Assembly (NCBI GenBank): GCA_013400975.1
Contig: WBMZ01011574.1
Location: 62,001-126,000, forward strand
Source of the DNA: Atrichornis clamosus
Taxonomy: Eukaryota; Chordata; Aves; Passeriformes; Menuridae
Length of the DNA stretch: 64,000 nucleotides
Direction: 5' to 3'
Below, piece by piece: positions 1 through 11,900 of this stretch. The notes beneath the pieces were generated by a model. It was given only the letters and a program-made list of their open reading frames with translations, was not told where the DNA came from and did no database searches. Position 1 is the first letter of the stretch, and each line of letters starts with the position of its first letter. Both the position numbers and the translations under genes were made by a program.

Positions 1-3000
1 CTTATTGCCATCTGCCACCCCTGTTCTCCTTTCTTTCAAGGCACTTGCCCTTTTGATGGGTGTTCCCATGTAGGGGAACATGGAACCTGCAGCTCTGGAG
101 GGAACAGGAGCTGCTCTGCTCGACACTTTTGGTGGGGGTTTCTTGCTCGTGATCAGTAAGTGTGAAGGTGGGGTTGGAGACCACAACCTCAGCACCTGGT
201 GGTGCCCACCCCATGTTTTTACCTGCTGCCTAGAGCACTGAGGCAGCAGGCTGGGGAAGCGTCCCTGTCCAGGCTCTGTGGTGCCCCATCCTCTGCCCCT
301 TCTGCTGAAAGCAGATCAGGAGTAAGAGCTCCCCCCCAGGAGGGAGGTAAATATGGGCTCTGAGTCTCTGCTGGGAAAATAGCTGCAACATTGAGATGAA
401 CTGCCTGCCTTGAGAAGATGGAATGCCCCTCAAGTGGCGGGCCCTTGGTTGGACAGGTTAGCCTGACTCTGATTAGCCTGTACACTGGTTTCTACTTCAT
501 GGTTTGCTTTATGTTCATCATCTCCCTCCCTTCCTTAAGTGCATATGAGCCTCTGGTCTAAAAATTTAATTACAGTGACCTTTTCCTTCTAGGATCTGAT
601 AGGGACAGTCCATGATTAGAAAGAAAGATCTAGTCTAACTTATTTATTTGTTGGAAGGTCAGCCACGTCTTTAAGCTCGTTTGAGGACAAACCTGTAGCA
701 CAGTAATCAAGTACACAGGCAGTTCAGCAGCCTGAGGCTGCTGAAGAAAAGCACTGGCTGGGCAGAAGTTTTTGTTTCATTGCACAAAGACACAGATCTG
801 TTGCATTACTCTTGCATTTCCCATTTGTGGCTTTACACCAGATCTGCAGTGTTTTCTGTACTCTCACCACAGCTCAAGCTCCCAAGGTTGCAGTTATGAT
901 TTAGTCATAACACCAGTATTTATCAGTAAGAAATGCAGGTGATTTAAAAGGAACTGGGTTTTTTTCCACTGTTGGATGGGTGTTTGTGTGATAGAAACAC
1001 TTATTTCTGACTTTTCTTTTAAGATCATATTCAAAGTAAGTGTTATTTTATATGAAATAGTCCTCCTACCCTCCCAACCCAGTATTTCTTTTATAATGGC
1101 TTTAGCTGTGGGTGCTGTTCCCGTGCCTTTAGAGTCTTTAGACTCAACATAATTTGTCATTTTAAGACCTACTAAGCAGTTTTCTAAAGCCATGCTTAAT
1201 TTTAGGACTACACCTAATAAGATACTGCAAGAATGAAGTAGTCTGGAAGGAAGGTGCAGGGATGAATGAACACAAGCTTTGGGCATCCAAGAAACAACCT
1301 TGTGAAGGACTGAGGGTCATGCAGGAGTGGTTATTTAACTTCTTAAGGGGATGAGCAAATGCTGTTTGCCATGGTAAAGTCTGCTTTCAAGCCCTGGGGA
1401 GCTGGTCCTTGTTCACAGATGTTACACTGAAACCAACACAGCCTAATGCTAATAGAGACAAAGATGATCAAGGCTTTGGGGGGTGGATCATCAGTGAACC
1501 CACTCCACCTTCTTAGTAGAAGCATGCTGTGCAACTAAATAGGTCGAAAGGAAAAATGGAAAAATGTTTGCATACAGCTGATGTTAGCAGTTTTGAAGGG
1601 AATTTAGGTTGCGGGCAGGACAGATGTTGGAGGGAGGGATTCATTCAAATTGGACAAAATGCCTAATTTGCCTAAGAGGTTGCTTAAAGAAAATGACAAT
1701 TTGTAAAAATTCTCCCTAGCATTGGGCTAAATTTACAGATGTGAAAATGATTGTTCAGCAGTCATTGTGAACGCCGAGGGAGTCTGGGAGGTGTTCTCTT
1801 GCCAGCGGGTGGCACAGCCTGATGGGCACTGTGATAGGGACACTTCATTTACTTATTTATCATCTAGCTGAGCTCTCCCTTGTGGGTTATCCCTGTCTGG
1901 GCAGAAGGCAGAAGACGAGACTGCGTGAGAGAGCCCTGATTAAAAGAGGAGGGATGAATATTGTGTTCCTCAGACAGGGAGGTTTGTAGGCAGAGCACTA
2001 AGGTGTATGTGCAATGTTACCTTGAAGTCTCTTGTAGTGGAATATAAATGTTTGCCTTCTTCCCAAACCACTCTCGCCATCTGTTTTATGTTTTAGGCAC
2101 CTTGGTCTCTATCTAATGTTTTATCACCTTGATAGCTCTTACCTTATTAAGTATGTCTGCTTCTATCTCTCTAATCTCTTCACATCGCCTCCCCAGGGTG
2201 CTTTCTACTTTGTCTCTTACTGTTCTCAGTGACTCCTTTACCTGATGCTATTTTTTCCCACTCCTCATTGATGCATTGCAACCTCAGTTGACATTTCTGC
2301 TTTCTCTTGGAGCAGTGGTGAGGAAGCACTGTTTGGATACTGTCAGGGGATTCAAAGTGTCCCGAGTGCAGCTGTAGTACCCTGAGGCAGCTGGACAGCT
2401 GGTGTTCCCTGGGTTGGGTACTGACCATTCCAGGCTCCCTATGTAACTGAAGTCATCTCTGAGCTTTGGTGGCAGACAAACCAGACCTGAAAACCCCCAC
2501 ACTGTTCATGCAAGGAGGGAATTTATGGGGGTCAGAAGCTTTCTGCAATATGGCAGGTTATGCCCAGAGATGTTGCAGTAGTGAGTCTTTTGCTCCTGCA
2601 CTGACTCTCCCCAGGCATCTCCTCCTCCAGGTCCTGGTGGACAAGGGCAGTTTTTGTGGTAGTTGAGGGATAGGAAAACATTGTGTATCAAATGGAGAGA
2701 GGGCTTAATGATGAGAGCAGAAGATAAAGCAACCTAGAATAAGTAAGGGTTAAAGCTGCCTAGGGCCTGGGAACAGACCAATATTTCCTAAGTGGTGTGA
2801 CAGGGAACTGGCCAGAAGAATGTGAAGCTGGCAGGAGGGCAGATGATGATGGTGCTGCTCGGCAAGATGGTTCTCTATCCACCTTCAGCAGAGTTGGCCT
2901 GTGTGATCAGCCAGCTCACCTGAGAGGCAGAGCAGTCAGAGAGCCCTAGATGTGTCCAGCCTGTGCTGACCTGTTCTGCATGGGCACTCCCAGGAGAACT

Positions 3001-4446
3001 GCTAACAAGAGCTGCTTGGATAGCAAAGGGGTTGTGGTCAGCTGCAATCTCACTGTGGAACATCTGCAGGCTTGGTAGTGTGTATCCTAAGACCCTTGGC
3101 ATTGCAGTGGCTTTTGAGCTCAGGTGAACACTGCTGGTAGACCCCAGTCACTTCAGAGTGCCTGATCCCCCAGGAGTGGGTTTATTTGGATGAGAGTTGA
3201 TTTCTCAAGTTCAGACCGGCTTTTCACGGGGGGTGAGATGTGGAGGTGAAGGCCCATGGAGGTGCCTGTACCCCACTAATGACTAGAAATGGAGCCTGAT
3301 TCACCAACTTAAACTGCATCCCTACCTTCCCGTGGGCTCCCTGTCTCCTGGCTGAAGGGACACGAGGGGAATCTGAATCAGGGGCGTGTGTGTGTGAGCT
3401 GTCTGCCATTATCCATGATGAACGTGTATAATTTGGTTTTTGTACTTCTTCACAGCAGGCAGCTCTGCTCTCCTGGACTGCTATATGCCAGTGCACCAGT
3501 TCCCCATGTGTCAGGGATGAGACTGGCATTTTGAGTGCTGGCAGTGCTTCTTTTGCTGATGCTGGTTTCTAGGAGGTGACGGGGTTGTCAGTGGAGCAGT
3601 GTGTGTGTGAGCATGCGGCTACGCCTCAGGTGCAGTGATATGAGGAACTCTTCGACTCCCAAGCTCTTGCTGCTGCTGCTTTTTCTCTGCCTTCACTCCC
3701 CAGATCCCCTCTATTCTTTGTCTTGGCAGGAAGAGGTGTCCCAGTGTGCACAAGGCTTGAAAAAATGCAAGAAAAATTGGAAGTGTTTCAGTTTTTCTGT
3801 ACATGTTTCAATTTTTCCTTGCAGTTTACAGTGCTAGACGCACTGGATCTTATTACATAAAGATGTTGTTTCTTGTCATTAATCCAATGTGCGGTGGCTG
3901 TTGGCACTCTCCTAATTTGCTGTTCTCCTTGGTGAATAGCTATCTCATGGCACATACAGACTTGCTCTACTTTAGCCCTATTGAGAGTATTTGCTCCTTA
4001 ACCCTAGGACCAAGGGAAGTATCCTTGCCTTTTTTGCTTTGTTTTATCCTCATAATTTTGTTCACTATATAAAAAATAACTCTGGCTGAAGCGATAGCAG
4101 TCCAGCAAAACTTGGGGCACAACTTTCCAGGTTTGCCCATTCAGCTCAGGCAAGAGTCACAGCACTAGGTTCTAGGTCCACTGAAATTGAGTATTGGATT
4201 TATGGCCCCTGTTTTGCCTGTAAATGCCGCTTTAAATTGCTGTGAGGATGGTTTTCCACAGAAAGAAAACAACTATCAGTGCTCAGCTGTTCATTCTCTT
4301 AGGACTGTTACTAGAATATGTCAGTATTAATGTTTCAACATTTCTCCCTTTTTGCCTGAATCGGGATGCAGAAAGCATTGTCATTACAGCTTTTCTGTGC
4401 TTGAGCCTGGTCTTTCAGGCAAGGATCTGACTGGTGCATGAGCTGC
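1..4446. other. Intronic sequence with no recognised gene
   Basis: This is part of the long AT-AC intron of CACNA1I. I see no exon-like open frame with splice sites and no clear repeat family. Minor simple-sequence features are a short GT run near 3386-3396 and GT/CTG runs at 3601-3608 and 3667-3679. Confidence 0.6.
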
Positions 4447-5030
4447 TGTTGTGGTTTAACCCCAGCTGGCAACCAAGTACCATGCAGCTCCTCACTCACT
4501 CTCCCCCAGCCCCAGTGGGATGGCGAGGAGAATCAGGGAGGGAAGAGGCAGAACTTGTGGGTTGAGATAAGAACAGTTTAATAATTGAAACAAAGTAAAA
4601 TATAGTAATACTAATATTGCTAGTTATAATAATAATTGTAATGAGAAGAAGAGGAATAACACCTGAGAGAAACAAGTGATGCATAACAGACTCGCTCACC
4701 ACCTGCTGACCAATGCTATGTTCCTGATCAGTGATTGGCAGCTTCTGGCCAACTCCTTGTGGTTTATATATTGGACACGACGTGCTATGGCATGGAATAT
4801 CCCTTTGGCCAGTCGGGCCTGCTGTCCTGGCCATGCTTCCTCCCAGTTACTTGTGAAGCTCCTCACTGGAAGAGCATGGGAAATGGGAAAGTCCTCAGCT
4901 TAGGGTAAGACACTACCTAGCAACCACTGAAACACTGGTGTGTTATCAACAGGATTCTCATGCTAAATCAGAAATGGCACTGTACCAGCTGCTAGGAAGA
5001 AAATTAACTATTCCAGTCAAAACCAGGATA
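4447..5030 (-). mobile_element. Solo LTR of an avian endogenous retrovirus
   Basis: The block begins TGTTGTGGTTTAACCCCAGC and ends with TCAAAACCAGGATA. It resembles a common avian LTR read backwards. The minus strand carries a TATATAAA box (4763-4770) and an ATTAAA polyadenylation signal (4577-4582) in the right order, so the element points opposite to CACNA1I. The flanking pentamers gctgc (4442-4446) and gctgt (5031-5035) differ at one base and look like a decayed 5-bp target duplication, which suits a class III (ERVL-like) element. No gag, pol or env sequence flanks it, so it is a solo LTR. Its terminal dinucleotide has drifted (TA instead of CA on the + strand). The family assignment is from memory. 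Confidence 0.8.
4763..4770 (-). promoter_or_regulatory. TATA box of the solo LTR
   Basis: TATATAAA is read on the minus strand, about 190 bases before the ATTAAA signal at 4577-4582, as expected for a U3-R arrangement. The order supports the minus orientation of the LTR. Whether it still drives transcription cannot be told from sequence. Confidence 0.6.
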
Positions 5031-5856
5031 GCTGTCCTGCAGGCAAAATTTAAGGCTGAAATCATACAAACTCTCCCTTTTCCTCTGAGGTTAACCTTAG
5101 GTGTGTTTCTGGAATTCTCTATACTTCTTGCTCACCTGAAAATAAAAATTAATTGTGCTTCACTACCTGGTGGCTAATTAAGGCCTCCTTGAGTAGTAGA
5201 AGAAGGGGAGAATGGAAACATAAGGAGCTGTTGCAGAACCAAGTCCTCTACTGTTCAGAATGGCAGAATTAATTTGGCCAGTGCCTTTTCTTATGTGTTC
5301 ACAGACCATGATTTTTCCCATTGTTCTCCTACTTCTGTCAGGTGCTTGAAGGATGGTGTTCACTTAATGAGCAACCAGATTACACTTTGTTTTCCCGTGT
5401 TTGTTCAATGCATGGCTCTGGGCCTTATTGACAACACACTGTGTAAGTCCTGCTCTGAAGATGGGGTTATTGATTTCCTCAGTTTGTTTTTTTTTTTTTT
5501 AATCACAGTAGTATCTGAGTGCTCATCACTATAGAACCCAAGTGCTTCACAAACATTAATTTATCTTACAACACCCCTGGGAGGAAAGGGCTTTTCTTGG
5601 CTCTCTGTTTGCACAGAGGGGATGGCAGTGGGCACAAATGGAAATCAGAAGCATCTAGCAATTTTGAAATCCTAATTAGAGGTACATGGGATTAGTCATT
5701 TTCTGAGTCTGGAGTAGAGCACTTGCTATATTCAAAGCATCTTAGATGCAGGAGTGAGCTGTCAGTCATCCCTCAAGCTGTGCTTGGGGTTTCTGGTCTG
5801 CAGTGCATAACAAAAATAACAGAACTAGTGACCACATACTTGAAGTGACTTATTTT

Positions 5857-6050
5857 AGAATCATAGAATAATTAAGGTTGAAAAAGACCTCCAAGTTCAC
5901 CAAGTCCAGCCTCTGCCTGAACACCACCACGTCAATTAAACCACAGCACTAAGTGCCAAGTCCAGTTACTTCTTGGACACCTACAGGGGTGGTGACTCTA
6001 CCACGTCTCAGGGCAGCCTGTTCCAATTCTTAACCACCCTAGATGCTTCA
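5857..6050 (-). mobile_element. CR1 LINE 3' fragment
   Basis: The + strand reads agaatcatagaataattaag, then gacctccaagttcaccaagt and, further on, gcagcctgttccaattctta. This is the reverse complement of a diverged avian CR1 3' end, so the element runs on the minus strand with its 3' terminus at 5857. It is 5'-truncated, as CR1 copies usually are, and has no intact coding. Confidence 0.85.
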
Positions 6051-8387
6051 TACCACTCTGGGATTATGCTGATGTTTTTCTGCAGGTGATGCCATGGCCG
6101 CTGCTCCCTCAGTTTACAGTGGTGTGAGATCCTTGGCTATGTAACTCTTGCTGGATTTCGGCAGTGCTGGGAACTGCAGCTTCCTCAGGGACAGCTGATC
6201 AGTGGGATCTTGCACTTGGTGAGAGCATCCATCAATTAGTTGTTTTGGAGCCAAGCACCTGTGTGAAACTCTTGCCAGTTTTGCAAGCAGGGAAATATGT
6301 GTTCTGCTTTTCCCATATAGGGAATATTTGGGAAGGTTCCCATGTGGGAAATATGGTTCCACTGAAAGAATCCCATTTCAGTCTATGTACCTGTTTGCAC
6401 TTCTGTCTGCTTTGTCTCAGGTCTTTCAGGTAAATATTAGTTATTTACTCTTTTGTGCCTTTGTATTTTGATCTCTTTCAGAGAGCTTCTCATCACAACT
6501 GTCTTTCAATAGAAGGTTGTTTTCTCAATTTCATGGAATCTTTGCCATGGAAAGTGTCTCATTTTCAGAGAAAAGGATAATTTGGAGCAACAAACATAAC
6601 ACCACAGGGCCTGCAATGATTGCTCTAAGCCCTGAGTATCCAGGTTCTGCAGTAAGTTCTGGCTCATTATTACAGAACAGGTCAACTGCAGGGTATGACA
6701 GCAGCCAGACACCTGTGCTTATGATGCCTGGCTGTCAGCATTTGCGACTCCTGGTTGCCAGAATAGCTGCTCTGCTTTCCAGAAGTGATATGAATAAGGA
6801 CCAAAGACAGAGAGAAGTTTGAATGCTGAGTAAGTTGTTAAGAGCTCCATGGAGCCAGATTTCAGAATTCAAACTGTTAATCTTTTTTTTTTTTTTTTCC
6901 TTCTGTAATCAGTATTTTGATTTAATGCCAAAAGTAAAGATTTTTTACTGGGGAGGTGAGGAAATATTTTTCTGACCTGCTGCCCTCTACAGTACATAAC
7001 TGCATCGCTGTTGCCAGGACTAGCAGCTTTACTTTTTGAATTCCAGCTGTAACTGTTTGATCTCAGCCATACTGGCTGATTGTCTAAATGATGGTTTTAT
7101 ATGTCATAGTAAAATTTTGGTTTATTTTGCCTCTCTCCCAGCTGTGTTTGCAAGTCTGGGGTTTGCTTGGATTTGGATAACTAGTGTCTTGTGGGGAATA
7201 AAAGTACTTGTTTGTCTACTTGTTGGCATCTGTGACAGGAAATCTAATCTTTGCATCGGTATGTTTCTAGGATCCAGCAGAGACAGATGTAGCTCTTTAT
7301 TGTCAATTTTAGCTTCTTTTCGTCATATGTATTTGCTGTCCAATGGGATGTCTGGTTCTCTGTGTGCATCTTGATGAGGAGGTAAAAAGGTGAAATGAGT
7401 CTGGTTTAGGGTAATTAGAAAACTTCACAGCTAAGAATTGGTCTCTTGTGTTTCTATTTGCAGTAAATGATCTATCATGCTGCTTGAGCTTTTCTTCCTG
7501 GTGCAAAATTAAGTCACTTTGTTACCTGCATCTTGTTTCTGAGGCAGGAGTGACCACTAAGCTTTTGAGCATGTGTCTCGTTCTCGGTGTTGCTTGAGTA
7601 ATCTGTCTTGCTCCATTTGAGAGAACATTCCTCTCACTGATTCCTTCCCTCAGTGGCCAATGCCATCTCAGTTTGCTTCTGCTGCAAGCCATCTTTGGGA
7701 AATTGCTAATTGCTGCTTAGGCAAAACAAGGCATCTCTTTGTCATTCTACTTGAAATGCTGCACATCTGGATGTGGAGGGACAGCTGCTTTGCAAAGGCT
7801 GTGACTGTGCCACTGTTTGGATGTAGGCCCAAAGTCTGATCACCTGCACTCTGAACTGGCACTAAAATAGAGCAATAAAGAGTGTTCAGTGTCACCCTGT
7901 GTTACTCTGGGCTCAGTGCTATGCTGGTTTTGAGCACAGCTGTGGGGCGTGCATAGCTTCTCTATGAAATGTCTCAGAGCAAGAAAAAGGCCAGGTCAGG
8001 TTTTGGTCCTCCCCAAAGCTGTGAAAACCTGCTCATGCAAGTGCTGTCTGCTCAGAGAAGTGTAATGCACGACACAAGCTATAAACACTAAAACACTTTT
8101 GCTTTGAAGAACAAAGGTGCAATTCTTGTTCTTTTGTTATAATGGTGCCAGTTTTCAAGACTCTTCACTGAAATTGCTTTGAGGAGAGACTTCCTTTCAG
8201 GTAGCAAGTTTTCTAAAGAAAGCTGAGATAGCCAGTTGTAATATTTGCATGAGAACTGCAAGTCCAACAGGTATTGGTGGGAAATTGCTCTTACTCTGCC
8301 TGTGGGAGAAGCTGGTCTGCTGTTATCTGCATATTGAAGGATATCACTCTGAAGCAATGCTGATATGGTGTGCTCAGCTTCTTCGTA
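6051..8387. other. Intronic sequence with no recognised gene
   Basis: No exon or clear repeat was recognised. There is a poly-T run at about 6883-6898. Open frames here lack splice-site context and homology. Confidence 0.55.
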
Positions 8388-8950
8388 AAATCACAGAATG
8401 GTTTGGCTTGGAAGGGACCTTAAAGATCACCTAGTTCCAACCCTCCTGTCATGTACAGGGACACCTTCCACTAGAGCGAGTTGCTCAGAGCCCTGTCCAA
8501 CTTTGTCTTGAACACTTTCAGGGATGGGGCATTCACACTTCTTTAGGCAACCTGTGCCTGTGCCTCTCCACCACCCTCGTAGTATAGATATTCTTCCTGT
8601 TATCTAATCTAAATCTTTCTTCTTCCAGTTTACAACCATTCCCCTTTGTTCAGTCACTACATGGCCTTATAAAGTCTGTCTCCAGCTCTCTTCCAAGCCC
8701 CCTTTCAGGTACTGAAAGGCTGCAAAAAGATCTCCCCGCAACCTTCTCCAGGCTGAACCACCCCAGCTCTCTCAGCCTTTCCTCATAGGAGAGGTGCTCC
8801 AGGCCTCTGATTGTCTTTGTGCCCCTCCTCTGGGCCTGCTCCAACAGGTCCGTGTTCTTATATTGGGGGCCCCAGAGCTGGACACAGAACTCCAGCTGGG
8901 GTCTCATGAGAGCAGAGTAGAGGAGGACAATCACCTCCCTCAACCTGGAG
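8388..8950 (-). mobile_element. CR1 LINE 3' end with reverse-transcriptase C-terminal remnant
   Basis: The block starts aatcacagaatggtttggct on the + strand, the reverse complement of a CR1 tail, and can be followed to about 8950. The minus strand from 8943 encodes the known CR1 ORF2 C-terminal region: [20 protein letters not shown], then [20 protein letters not shown] and [15 protein letters not shown]. After this the frame is lost, so it is a dead, 5'-truncated copy. It is the longest and best-preserved young CR1 in the window. Confidence 0.95.
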
Positions 8951-11900
8951 TTTTCTCAGTTTGTATTATACCTGCAAATAAAGGGCAGTTTTTTGCTACC
9001 CCCCCATGCACCACTACATAGTATTTTTTAGAAAAGCAAAGTAAATTTGTCAGGTGAAACGAACTCCACCATCTTTTCAGCTTTGACATCATATATTGTA
9101 GTCTAGGTGCTGCTCCAAAGCACGCTCTGAAGAGGAGCTTGCAGCCATCTGTTTGATATTTATGAGATTGTAATTTTAGATCAGGGAGTTTATTATTCTG
9201 TATTAAAAAGTAGGCATAAAATAAACCATGCCTAAAGGGCATACAACCTTTCAAAATCTTTTCAGCCAGTTAAATCTTTCTCTCTCTCTTCTATATAATT
9301 CTATGTTTGAAAGCAAGATTACAAAACACCTGGATGTGATTTCTGTTAGCTCTATGTAGAGATTGCAATCCAAATGCAACTGGCTGCTGCTCCTGAGGGG
9401 ACAAAATGCCTTTTGAACCTTTTTTTTTCTTTTCTGGGCCAGCAGGGAAAGGGATGGACATTGTTGGCATTACAGCTGACTTATTTAAATTACAGTTTAG
9501 AGTTGGCCTGTTGATCAGTGTCTTTAACCGTTCTATATCTCTCAAACCAGCTGCTGGAGGCAAGCCATGTTCCAGCACTTTCCTGGAGTGGGTTTACGGT
9601 TTAATAGCAGATTTGCATTGTTTTTCATTCAATTTTTATCACACTCACAAATCTTTGTGGATTAGGTTCTGGTATGGCTGTTTCCACCATAGCCTTTATT
9701 TTGTTTTAAGCCATCTTTGCTCACTACAAGTCAAATTTCCTATAAAAGGGGAATGATTCAGAGCTTGGCTGTTGCTTGGCTCCTAGATGGGCATAGGTAA
9801 AGAATCCTCCTCTGTGGTATCTGTATGTATTTCATCAGGAGCTTATGTGCATGTAAGTTGGTTCTTAGCTGGGCTTTTGAAATGAAGATGGATGGTGATT
9901 TAGGTGCAGAGATGAACTGTTTGCCCTGCAGAGAACAATGCTAACAAATGTCCATACTGCCTTCTGAACCAAGGTACTGCTGGGTCTCTAATCTCTGGCA
10001 GATGTGAAATGTATGCTTAAAGCTTTGCATATAAATATATGTCCATTCATATTAGTTTTTCTGTGCACATGTAACCATGAAAAAGGGTTGCTTTCATGTA
10101 TACATGCAAACTCTGCACACAAATTTATCATGTGGAAGATGCATTTCTTCCGTTTGTTTTTTGCATGGGTGAGCGCAGCCGTGATCAGTCCATAGCTTAT
10201 GGATTTTGTACGTGGGTTACTTGAGTTGAACACAGGGAAGACTAAAAAGCCTCTATGTGACTATTGCAGCACAAGCGAGCACACCTGCAAGCATGCTGAG
10301 GTGCTCTGCATTTGTTGAGACATCTGAGTGGTCATCCAGTTTCTCTTCAGAATCTTTCCTCCACAAGTAAAGCTTCAACAGCTCTTGGGACCAGAAAATT
10401 TTGCCACCATGTATTTTGAAGAACAATGAATAAGTGAAGTATGGTAAGCAAAAGCCACTGAGATTTGTTACTGTGGCAGAATACCGTAACATCTGTGATC
10501 TTTATTTCAAAAGGTGAGGTTGAGTGACCTTGGAGAGCAGCAGGAATCTTATCTTGGGAAACCTGTGATATGGTTTGGAATTGTGCTGTTGTGTGGGCTG
10601 CTAGAAGCTGCTTCATCTCAGAAATCTCAACTGTGCAGTGCAAATGCTTTTTTCCTATTATAGGAATGCTTTTCATATGTTTACTAGTTAAAGCATGTAT
10701 ATTTGCAGAAAAGCTTGTCTGTAGGGTGCTCTTCACCACTTGTCATGTTCATAGCAGAAACTAGGAGAAGTAGAATAACACAGGGAGAATTAGGCCTGTT
10801 CTCTAATTGTTTCTTTAATGGATTATCCTAATTAGAAATGCATTATTTAATAATTAAAATGCACTAATTTGTAATTCTGTAATGATCTAAGTAGTTAGTC
10901 TTTGCAAGACCTGAAGAAGAGATTTAAAGCCAGATAGAGAGCTCTTATATGACATCTGAACGATGTGCACAATCATTAATTTAAGATTAATCCTTGCTTT
11001 TTCCTGAAGTGCTGGCATGTACCTGCATATATAATCCCCTGTGTCTTTTGGGAACTTGGCTTTTGTCTTCAACAGTGAGTTTCTCAGGCAGTGTTCACTC
11101 TTTCAGTAACAGCCATAGACTCTGGAAGCTTTACAGGAAGCTTTACTCTTTCTACAACTCTCCAGACTGTTTGTACTATTATGACTTTTGCATATTGGGA
11201 GAAATAAAGTTTTTTAGCTCTGACTCCTTAAGGAAAGTGCCTAGGTGTCCATACCATCCATCTCTTGAAACCTTTGGTCATATTTGAGTCCCTTTTGGCA
11301 GAGGAGCAGAGATCTTAAGCTAAAGCTACTGCAAGGAGGCCAGTAGACTTAAAAGACCATAAAAAGGCCTCTGGAGCAGAAATCCTGCAGTGTGCACTCA
11401 CAGTTGAGCAGACAGCAGGGACTCCACGAGGCTGTTGTGCCTTGGAATACATGCATGCAAGAGAGCCCCTGCTCCCTGCAGAGCCCCTGTGCCTTGGGAG
11501 TCTGCTACTTGTCTGCTTTCTTGTTGAGTCCGGCCAGCAGAGGGAAACCTTCATGCCTTGGCTATCCATGCAGCTTGGAAGATGAATATTTGACCACAAC
11601 AGAGATGAGATTTTCTTCAAGCTTATTTTTAAAAACTACTTTTCCTTGGGTGCTCTGTCTCTGAAATGCATCTGACAGCTGACCTCCAGCCTGAAGGTTG
11701 TTTCCGCCTCCTCTTTCTCCTGCTTGGAGTTTATTTTCCAGTCCCATCTGAATGACTCAGTGGTGATTACTCTCCATCTTAATGCAGTTCATGAAGGGAG
11801 GGCAACTTGGCAGAGGAGGCTGTGTTTGTCTGCAGGGCCTTGGAGACAGCCATGCTGTACCAGAAGACGCTTGCAGCCCATCTCCCTGTATCTGGCACTG

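Noticed and set aside
8650..8943. Reverse-transcriptase-like open frame as a gene
   Set aside because: It is the C-terminal remnant of a 5'-truncated CR1 and loses frame after the FSLEK motif.
11534..11547. CTCF-like sequence ccagcagagggaaa
   Set aside because: It lacks the strongly conserved C after the GGG core. Such a partial match is common by chance.
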